Positions 38,646 to 44,949 of a DNA stretch of 44,949 bases are shown here, in pieces. Each line of letters starts with the position of its first letter. The first letter of the stretch is position 1. A program made the position numbers and the translations under genes. The notes below the pieces were generated by a model. That model ran no database searches. It had not been told where the DNA came from and saw nothing but the letters and a program-made list of their open reading frames with translations. This DNA comes from Actinomycetes bacterium (lineage in GTDB: Bacteria; Actinomycetota; Acidimicrobiia; Acidimicrobiales; Poriferisodalaceae): positions 1-44,949 of the forward strand of contig JAAETH010000316.1 in the NCBI GenBank assembly GCA_024228575.1, given 5' to 3'.

Positions 38646-41600
38646 AGCGCCTCAACACAGGTGGTGCAGCAATCGACCGTTCCCAAGAGATCTCCTTTCG
38701 ATGGAACGGGAAACGTACGAGCGGCTTTGCCGGCGACACGATCGTGTCCGCTCTGGCAGGCTCGGGCATCGACGTATTCAGCAGGTCGATGAAGTATCAC
38801 CGTCCTCGCGGTGTCATGACCGCCGACTTCTGGGACCCGAACTGTTCGTTCCAGGTTGGTGACGAGCCCAATGTGCGCGGTGCACATCGCCTCATTTCGG
38901 ACGCGATCGACGTGTCGGCTCAAAACGTGTGGCCCAGCCTCGAGCGCGACTTCATGGCGGTCAACAGCCTGGTCGGGCGTTTCTTGACGGCGGGGTTCTA
39001 CTACAAGACCTTCATGGCGCCTTCGCGTCTGTGGCCGGTCTACGAGAAGGTTCTCGCCAAGTTTGCGCCGGGTGGGACGGTCGACTGGAAGAGCGAGCCT
39101 GGGCTGTACACCTCGTCCTACCTCCACCCCGACGTTGTCGTTGTGGGTGGTGGACCGGCTGGATTGTCGGCGGCAACTGCTGCCGCTCGCGAAGGCGCCG
39201 AAGTTCTTGTCGTCGAACACGACCATGGGGTTGGGGGACACCTGCGCTGGGGCACCGATTCCGATCGGGCCGTCGCCACCGAACTAGAGGGTGAGGCTCT
39301 GGCCGCCGGAGTACAGATTCTCACCGACTCGACGGCCACCGGTTGGTACGAAGGCGCATGGCTGGCCATAAACCAGCGCACAGTACCGACCGCCGGCGTG
39401 GTCGAGAAGCTGATCCGTTGCCGCGCCAAGACCACTGTCCTGGCCCCCGGGCTGATGGAACGGCCCTACGTGTTCGCGGGCAACGACATGGTTGGGGTGA
39501 TGCTCGCGGGAGCTGCCCGGCGACTCGTGAACCTCTACGGTGTTCTACCAGGAGAGCGCGCCGTGGTCTTCACGGCCAACGCCGAGGGCGAACTCGCCGC
39601 CGCCGACCTCGAGGCAGCGGGAGCCAGCGTCACACTCGTCGACGCCAGGACCGGAGCGACACTCCACTCGGCCGAGGGTTCGAGGAACCGCCTCGAGAAG
39701 GTGGTGTTCGGTGACGGCACCGAGATCGAGGCCGATCTGTTGGTCACCTCGACCGGGTGGACAGCGCCCACCTCGCTTGCGAACATGGCCGGCGACAAAC
39801 CCGAGTACGACGATGCGACAGCACGGTTCTTCCCAACCGAACGCCTCGAGTCGGCGTCGGCAGGTCATGTCATGGCCACGGGTGGCCTGGCGGGCGACGG
39901 CTCGCTCGAGCAGCTGCTCGTGCACGGAGCCGACACCGGTCGCGCCGCGGCGGCACGGGCCTTGACCGCGCGAAACCAGATGCGGGCGGCCACAGCAAGG
40001 GCCGATCGCTCGATGGTGTCCGAGGTCCCCGATGCCGAGAAGCCCGCTGCGCTCGGGCGTCAGCCGCACCTGGCCATGTTCCGCGCCGAAACCCATGGCC
40101 TGGTCGACTTCAGCGAGGATATCGGGTCGAAAGATCTGCTCGGAGCAGCGACGGAAGGGTTCGATTCGGTCGAGCTGCTGAAGCGGTTCTCGACGGTCAC
40201 CATGGGCCCGACCCAGGGCAAGCTCTCGACGGTCAACTCGGTCGCCGTGCTGGCCGAACACCATGGCCAGACGATCGGCGAGGTCGGAACGACGGTTTGG
40301 CGCCCGCCCTTCGCCCCCATCAGCCTTGGTGCTCTCGCCGGCCACAACTTCGCGCCACATCGAGGGTCGTCGATCCAGTCGTGGCACGAGTCCAACGCAA
40401 TGGTGCCATTGCATGCAGGCCAGTGGGTGAGGCCCGATCACTACGGCGATCCACAGGGTGAGGCCGCCAACGTCCGTTCGAATGTGGGCATCATCGACGT
40501 GACGCCCTTGGGCAAGCTCGATCTGAAGGGGGCAAACGTTCCCGACCTCCTCGAGCTGATCTATGTCAACAAATGGCGCAAGCTCGCCATCGGCGCCGTG
40601 CGGTACGGCGTCATGGTCGGCGAAGACGGAATCGTCATGGACGATGGAGTCACCGCCCATCTCGGCGAAGATCACTATCTGATGACAACCACGTCGTCGG
40701 GTGCGGCCTCGGTGTGGGAATGGATCGAGAACTGGCTCCAGACCGAGCGACCCGAGTGGGATGTTGTGGTCACACCGGTCACCACCGCGTACACCTCGAT
40801 AAATGTCGCCGGCCCGAACAGCCGCGAGCTGATCGCTCGTCTGTGCGCAGATGTCGAGCTCACCGAGTCGGCCTTCCCATACATGAACGTGCGGACCGGC
40901 ACGGTGGCCGGCGTCGCCGACTGCATCATGTGGCGCATCGGTTTCACCGGCGAGCTCAGCTACGAGATCCATGTGCCCGCCGGGTATGGTCGCCACGTCT
41001 GGGACGCCTTGCTGGCCGACGGCGCCGATCTGGGCGTCCGCGCCTTTGGTGTGGAGGGCCAGCGCATCCTTCGCCTCGAGAAGGGCCACTTCATCGTGGG
41101 CCAGGACACAGACGCCCTCACGCGCGCCGTGTCGGCTGGCATCGGTGGTCTGGTCAAGCTCGACAAGGCCGACACGATTGGCAAACCAGAGCTCGCGTGG
41201 GCCGCCGAACGTTCCGACGCGCCACAGCTGGTCACCGTCCTGACCGACGACGGCTCACAACTACCATCGGAAGCGTCGCAGATACTGGGACCGGATCGCT
41301 CCGACGGGCGACCGAACATCCTGGGTCGTATCACGTCGTCGCGTATGTCTCCGGCGCTGGGCCGATCCATATGCCTGGCACAGGTGCATCCTTCGGTCGC
41401 CGGTGCCGGCAGCAGGTTGAGTGTGCTTCTGATCGACGGCTCGCGCATCGGGGCCGTGGTACATGATCACCACGCCTTCGTCGATCCCGAGGGCGAACGG
41501 ATGTATACCGACGAAGAGACCTCGATCGAGCAACAGAGCAGGGGACGGGCCAACACCCGCAGAGGCGGCCCGGCAGGTTTTGCCTCACCCGTCCACGCTC

Positions 41601-42082
41601 CCGGCAGTCTCGCGACGGTGTCGATCACCGACGAGACCAACACTGCGAAGATCGTGATGAGGTCTGCTACCTCTTCGCTCGACATCGATTTCGGCACGTC
41701 GCGCCGCGATGGCGACACACTCCTGGTCGGGTCGCGGCCCGGCGAGTGGATGGCCTTCGGACCCTTGTCGAAGGCGGGCGAGTTGACCGAGGCGCTGCGT
41801 CCGGGACCCGATTCGAAAACTATCGACCTGACCCACGGTCGGGCGATGTTGCGCGTCTCGGGAGAGGCCTCGCGCGATCTGTTATCCCATGTGTGCAACG
41901 TCGATTTCGCAGACGACTTCACGCCAGACGGTGCCGCCTTCGGTGCCTACGTGGCCGGGGTGATGTGCGACCTGGTTCGCGACGACGTCGACGGCGCGAC
42001 CAGCTATCTCATCCACTGTGATCGATCGTTCGGCCATTGGTTGTCCGAGACCCTCGGCGACCTCGCCGGAAGGGTGGTTTGA
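38642..42082 (+). CDS. soxA: Sarcosine oxidase alpha-gamma fusion (SoxA-SoxG)
   Basis: 1146 aa; SoxA alone is about 950-1000. N-terminal domain of the ferredoxin-like type without cluster cysteines (residues 12-100, DTIVSALAGSGIDVFSRSMK), NAD-binding Rossmann domain from about 164 (DVVVVGGGPAGLSAATAAA), and an aminomethyltransferase (GcvT-like, folate) domain at about 570-940 (TAYTSINVAGPNSRELIARL, RIGFTGELSYEIHVPAGYG). From about 978 the chain continues as a SoxG (gamma) domain: GSRPGEWMAFGP, TIDLTHGRAMLRVSGEASRD and SYLIHCDRSFGHWLSETL. There is no separate soxG gene. The stop overlaps the next start (TGATG). The fused chain would lock the folate-binding and gamma parts together. Confidence 0.92.
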   Translation: MKRLNTGGAAIDRSQEISFRWNGKRTSGFAGDTIVSALAGSGIDVFSRSMKYHRPRGVMTADFWDPNCSFQVGDEPNVRGAHRLISDAIDVSAQNVWPSLERDFMAVNSLVGRFLTAGFYYKTFMAPSRLWPVYEKVLAKFAPGGTVDWKSEPGLYTSSYLHPDVVVVGGGPAGLSAATAAAREGAEVLVVEHDHGVGGHLRWGTDSDRAVATELEGEALAAGVQILTDSTATGWYEGAWLAINQRTVPTAGVVEKLIRCRAKTTVLAPGLMERPYVFAGNDMVGVMLAGAARRLVNLYGVLPGERAVVFTANAEGELAAADLEAAGASVTLVDARTGATLHSAEGSRNRLEKVVFGDGTEIEADLLVTSTGWTAPTSLANMAGDKPEYDDATARFFPTERLESASAGHVMATGGLAGDGSLEQLLVHGADTGRAAAARALTARNQMRAATARADRSMVSEVPDAEKPAALGRQPHLAMFRAETHGLVDFSEDIGSKDLLGAATEGFDSVELLKRFSTVTMGPTQGKLSTVNSVAVLAEHHGQTIGEVGTTVWRPPFAPISLGALAGHNFAPHRGSSIQSWHESNAMVPLHAGQWVRPDHYGDPQGEAANVRSNVGIIDVTPLGKLDLKGANVPDLLELIYVNKWRKLAIGAVRYGVMVGEDGIVMDDGVTAHLGEDHYLMTTTSSGAASVWEWIENWLQTERPEWDVVVTPVTTAYTSINVAGPNSRELIARLCADVELTESAFPYMNVRTGTVAGVADCIMWRIGFTGELSYEIHVPAGYGRHVWDALLADGADLGVRAFGVEGQRILRLEKGHFIVGQDTDALTRAVSAGIGGLVKLDKADTIGKPELAWAAERSDAPQLVTVLTDDGSQLPSEASQILGPDRSDGRPNILGRITSSRMSPALGRSICLAQVHPSVAGAGSRLSVLLIDGSRIGAVVHDHHAFVDPEGERMYTDEETSIEQQSRGRANTRRGGPAGFASPVHAPGSLATVSITDETNTAKIVMRSATSSLDIDFGTSRRDGDTLLVGSRPGEWMAFGPLSKAGELTEALRPGPDSKTIDLTHGRAMLRVSGEASRDLLSHVCNVDFADDFTPDGAAFGAYVAGVMCDLVRDDVDGATSYLIHCDRSFGHWLSETLGDLAGRVV

Positions 42083-44625
42083 TGAAGACGAACGTTCAGG
42101 CGGTTGTCGTCGGCGGTGGTGTGGTCGGCGCCAGCGTGTTGTACCACCTCACCAAGGCGGGTTGGAAGGACGTTGTACTGCTCGAGCGCACCGAGCTGAC
42201 CGCCGGATCGACATGGCACAGCGCCGGAGGAATGCACACGCTGAACGGTGATCCAAACGTCGCCAAGCTCCAGCAGTACACCATCGAGCTGTACAAGGAG
42301 ATCGAGGAGATCTCCGGCCAGGATTGCAGCATCCACATCACCGGTGGGGTCATGCTCGCCGACAACGAGCAGCGCATGGACTGGCTGCGGTCCTCACACG
42401 CCAAAGGCCGGTACCTGGGAATGGAGACCGAGCTCATCTCGGTCGCCGAGGCCAAGGAACTGCTGCCGATCTTCGAGGAGAAGTACTTCGTCGGTGCGAT
42501 GTACGACGCCCACGAAGGCCACGTGGACCCGTCGGGAGTCACCCATGCGTACGCCAAGGCCGCACGCCAGGCAGGTGCAGAGGTCTATCGCAATACGTGG
42601 GTCAACCACATCACCAGGGCCGCCGACGGTGGCTGGGACGTGCACACCATCCGCACCGATACCGGCGAGGAACTAGAGACGATCCACTGCGATCACGTCG
42701 TGAACGCCGGTGGTCTCTGGGGTCGCGAGGTGGGCCGAATGGTCGGCCTCGAGGCGCCGATGCTGGCCATGGAACATCAGTACATCCTCACCGAGGACAT
42801 CGCGGCAGTTGCAGAGTTCAACAAGGCCGAGGGCAAGGAGATGCTCCATGCCATCGACTTCGGCGGCGAGATCTACATGCGCCAGGAAGCGGGCGGCCTG
42901 CTGCTCGGCACCTACGAACACAACGGGCGTCCGTGGTCGCCTCAGCAGACCCCGTGGGAATTCGGAATGCGGCTTCTGTCGCCCGACCTCGAACACATCG
43001 CCGAGAACCTCGAGGTGGGTTTTGCCCATTTCCCGGTCTTCGCCGACGCTGGCATCCGCCAGGTCGTAAACGGCCCGTTCGTCTTCTCGCCCGATGGCAA
43101 CCCACTGCTCGGTCCGGTCAAGGGGCTTCCCGGCTACTGGTCGGCATGTGCGGTCATGGCCGGTCTCTCGCAGGGAGGCGGTGTCGGCCTGGCACTGGCC
43201 AACTGGATGACAGAGGGCGATCCAGGGTTCGACATCTGGGGCATGGACATCAGCCGCTTCGGCGACTTCGCAACGATGCAGTACACAAACGCCAAGGTCC
43301 GCGAAAACTATGGCCGACGTTTTCGCATCACCTATCCCAACGAGTTCCTGCCGGCGGCTCGTCCGCTTCAGACGTCGCCGATCTACGATCGCCTGCACGA
43401 GGCAAATGCAGTCTGGGGCAACTCATTCGCTCTCGAATCGGCCCAGTGGTACCAGACCGACGGCCTCGAGCCAGTCGAGGAACTCACCTGGTACCGCAGC
43501 AACGCCTGGGATCAGGTCAAGGCAGAGACACGGGCGGTTCGTTCTGGCGTCGGCCTGATGGAGACGACCGGATTTGCCAAGTTCGAGTTCACCGGGCCCG
43601 GCGCCAGAGCCTTCCTCGGACGCCTGCTGGCGGGTCGTATACCCAAACCCGGTCGTATGGCACTCACGCCCATGACAAACGCGGCAGGGAAGCTGATCGG
43701 CGACCTGACCGTGGCGTGCCTTGGACCCGCTTCCGGCGTTGAAGCGGGTCCGGCTTCGACGATTGTTGGCGGTGCCACAGCGAACACCGACCACGACGAA
43801 CGGTTCTTCGTTTTCGGTTCGGGCATCGCAGAGCGCTACTACCAGCGCTACTTCGATCAGCAGCTGGCCGTCTGGCACGGGGGTGGGGGACACATAGCCG
43901 GCTACATCACACACGGCTACGAGATGTGTGGCCTCTCCATCGCCGGGCCCAGGTCGCGAGAGCTGCTCGAGAGGGTCACCGGCGCCGATGTGTCGCCAGA
44001 GGGCTACCGTTTCATGGACTTCCGGCGGCTCGAGGTCGGCATGGTTCCGACCCTGTCCGGTCGGGTCAGCTTCACGGGCGACCTCGGCTACGAGTTCTGG
44101 ATGCCCGCCAGCTACCAGCGGCACCTGTTCGACCTGTTGATGGACGAGGGTCACGACTTGGGAATCCGGCTGTTCGGTTCCGCCGCGCTCAACTCGATGC
44201 GCCTGGAGAAGAGCTTCGGATCTTGGGCCCGCGAGTACCGCCCGATCTACGACCCGTTCGAGGCGAACCTCGGTCGGTTCGTGCAGATGGAGCGCGACTT
44301 CATCGGCCGAGACGCACTGTTGCCTACGGCCGAGAATGGTCCAGAGCGTCTGCTGTGTACCTGGACGGTCGACGTTGCGTCGGGCGATGGCGCCGCTGAC
44401 GTCATGGGCGACGAGCCGGTCTGGCTCGACGGCGAGGTGGTCGGCTGGATCACGTCGGGTGGTTATGCACATGCGCCCGAGGTGTCTGTAGCGATGGGAT
44501 ACGTGCCCGCCGGGTTGGCGAGCCGTACCGAAGGCTGGCAGATCGAGATCCTCGGTGTCCTGCGCGACGCCACCCTTCACGCAGAGCCCATCTGGGATCC
44601 GGCCGGCGAGAAGATGCGCAGCTGA
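42082..44625 (+). CDS. Dimethylglycine/sarcosine dehydrogenase-like flavoprotein (FAD + GcvT)
   Basis: 847 aa from ATG 42082 (overlaps the previous stop). N-terminal FAD-dependent oxidoreductase domain (AVVVGGGVVGASVLYHLTKA, LLERTELTAGSTWHSAGG), in which H46 of the TWHSAG motif is the covalent FAD attachment site in dimethylglycine dehydrogenase. From about 440 a GcvT-like folate domain follows (SNAWDQVKAETRAVRSGVGL, FTGPGARAFLGRLLAG, RVSFTGDLGYEFWMP). It would oxidatively demethylate dimethylglycine or sarcosine with transfer of the one-carbon unit to tetrahydrofolate. Residues about 546-570 are an insertion rich in Gly/Ala/Ser not expected in the family, built over a perfect DNA palindrome. 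Last gene of the operon. Confidence 0.9.
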   Translation: MKTNVQAVVVGGGVVGASVLYHLTKAGWKDVVLLERTELTAGSTWHSAGGMHTLNGDPNVAKLQQYTIELYKEIEEISGQDCSIHITGGVMLADNEQRMDWLRSSHAKGRYLGMETELISVAEAKELLPIFEEKYFVGAMYDAHEGHVDPSGVTHAYAKAARQAGAEVYRNTWVNHITRAADGGWDVHTIRTDTGEELETIHCDHVVNAGGLWGREVGRMVGLEAPMLAMEHQYILTEDIAAVAEFNKAEGKEMLHAIDFGGEIYMRQEAGGLLLGTYEHNGRPWSPQQTPWEFGMRLLSPDLEHIAENLEVGFAHFPVFADAGIRQVVNGPFVFSPDGNPLLGPVKGLPGYWSACAVMAGLSQGGGVGLALANWMTEGDPGFDIWGMDISRFGDFATMQYTNAKVRENYGRRFRITYPNEFLPAARPLQTSPIYDRLHEANAVWGNSFALESAQWYQTDGLEPVEELTWYRSNAWDQVKAETRAVRSGVGLMETTGFAKFEFTGPGARAFLGRLLAGRIPKPGRMALTPMTNAAGKLIGDLTVACLGPASGVEAGPASTIVGGATANTDHDERFFVFGSGIAERYYQRYFDQQLAVWHGGGGHIAGYITHGYEMCGLSIAGPRSRELLERVTGADVSPEGYRFMDFRRLEVGMVPTLSGRVSFTGDLGYEFWMPASYQRHLFDLLMDEGHDLGIRLFGSAALNSMRLEKSFGSWAREYRPIYDPFEANLGRFVQMERDFIGRDALLPTAENGPERLLCTWTVDVASGDGAADVMGDEPVWLDGEVVGWITSGGYAHAPEVSVAMGYVPAGLASRTEGWQIEILGVLRDATLHAEPIWDPAGEKMRS
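43723..43751. repeat. Perfect palindrome inside the dimethylglycine-dehydrogenase-like gene
   Basis: GGACCCGCTTC (43723-43733) and GAAGCGGGTCC (43741-43751) are perfect 11-base arms with a 7-base loop. They encode LGPASGVEAGPAS in an in-frame insertion of the GcvT-like domain, between two conserved strands. It may be a short palindromic element that landed in frame. Confidence 0.7.
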
Positions 44626-44838
44626 AACCCGTCTCACACATCACGTCAGAAGATCGCGACGGCCGGTGGACTGGGCGACCGAGGTGCTGTCGTCGAGGGT
44701 GCAGCCGTCGCCTCATACGCGGAGGGTCGATTCGTAGTCGGCATACGACCGCTCCGAAGCAAGGGTCGTAGTGACCTGCGGTGCTGCCCGGTGTTTCGCT
44801 GTGCTGCTCATCATCGTCGTGTTCACTGCGGCAAGTAG
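44626..44838. other. Non-coding stretch after the amine operon
   Basis: I see no convincing gene or clear terminator in these 213 bases. On the minus strand the frame of the remnant to the right continues past its stop, but without family character. Confidence 0.4.
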
Positions 44839-44949
44839 CTAGGTGGCGATGCGGGTGAGCGCACGCACCTTCGAGTACAAAAGCTCGCCCTTCCTGAACG
44901 CTTCCGCGGAAGCGCGAGGAGCACGCAGAGCGCGACCGACGCGGATCCA
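44839..44949 (-). pseudogene. Remnant of a DUF222/HNH-type (13E12 repeat) gene
   Basis: Read on the minus strand from the window edge, the frame gives WIRVGRALRAPRASAEAF, then RKGELLYSKVRALTRIAT and a TAG at 44841-44839. The words GELLYSKVRALTRIAT closely match the conserved 'GELSYSKVRALTRVATP' block of actinobacterial DUF222 proteins, where the chain normally runs on for more than 200 residues to an HNH nuclease domain. Here it stops at the conserved block and what follows is not family-like, so this is probably a broken copy. Its upstream part is outside the window. Confidence 0.6.

Overview
The window is high-GC, densely coded DNA that looks like a Gram-positive actinobacterium. Supporting signs are very high third-position GC, GTG and TTG starts, ATGA/GTGA/TGATG stop-start overlaps, lipoproteins with short acidic linkers, several genes that look leaderless behind a TANNNT hexamer, and two secreted proteins built from 'GYWMVGADGGIFAFG' type repeats. 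My best guess is class Acidimicrobiia (Ilumatobacter-like). That is an inference from gene style; there is no rRNA or marker gene here.

Layout. 1-1.9 kb (minus): an operon of membrane b-type cytochrome, Tat-exported sulfite-oxidase-fold molybdoenzyme and a redoxin-like protein that runs off the left edge. 2.1-3.5 kb: a secreted repeat protein. 3.6-10.3 kb: an acyl-CoA degradation region with a marR-thiolase-SDR dehydrogenase-enoyl-CoA hydratase operon, a divergent acyl-CoA dehydrogenase sharing its control region, a second crotonase and an Ldh-family dehydrogenase. 10.5-18.4 kb: a complete peptide/nickel-type ABC importer (two ATPases, two permeases) with two related family-5 binding lipoproteins. 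18.4-20.1 kb: glnS, unusual for an actinobacterium. 20.2-25.1 kb: an FMN-binding PPOX protein, a possible tiny ORF, a divergent PII signalling protein, and both subunits of a biotin-dependent acyl-CoA carboxylase. 25.2-27.2 kb (minus): alpha/beta hydrolase, nitroreductase, GNAT. 27.4-30.8 kb: a diguanylate cyclase and a secreted repeat protein fused to an SGNH hydrolase. 30.9-33.4 kb: an amidohydrolase coupled to a COG0523 (CobW-type) GTPase. 33.4-34.6 kb (minus): a GT2 glycosyltransferase. 34.7-44.6 kb: a methylated-amine operon of IclR regulator, MttB-family methyltransferase, sarcosine oxidase B, D and a fused A-G chain, and a dimethylglycine-dehydrogenase-like flavoprotein. The right edge holds a remnant of a DUF222/HNH-type gene.

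How the genes work together. The 34.7-44.6 kb operon would strip methyl groups step by step from a quaternary or tertiary amine through dimethylglycine and sarcosine to glycine, passing one-carbon units to tetrahydrofolate. The 3.6-10.3 kb block carries the thiolysis, dehydrogenation and hydration steps of a beta-oxidation-like path under MarR control. The most interesting arrangement is the PII gene directly upstream of the acyl-CoA carboxylase genes: PII proteins elsewhere bind the biotin carrier of acetyl-CoA carboxylase, but here the PII is genetically tied to a carboxylase, lacks the modifiable T-loop tyrosine and has an altered ATP loop. Other points are a palindromic element family at convergent gene ends, a shared leaderless promoter style, a SoxA-SoxG fusion, and a perfect palindrome inside a coding sequence.
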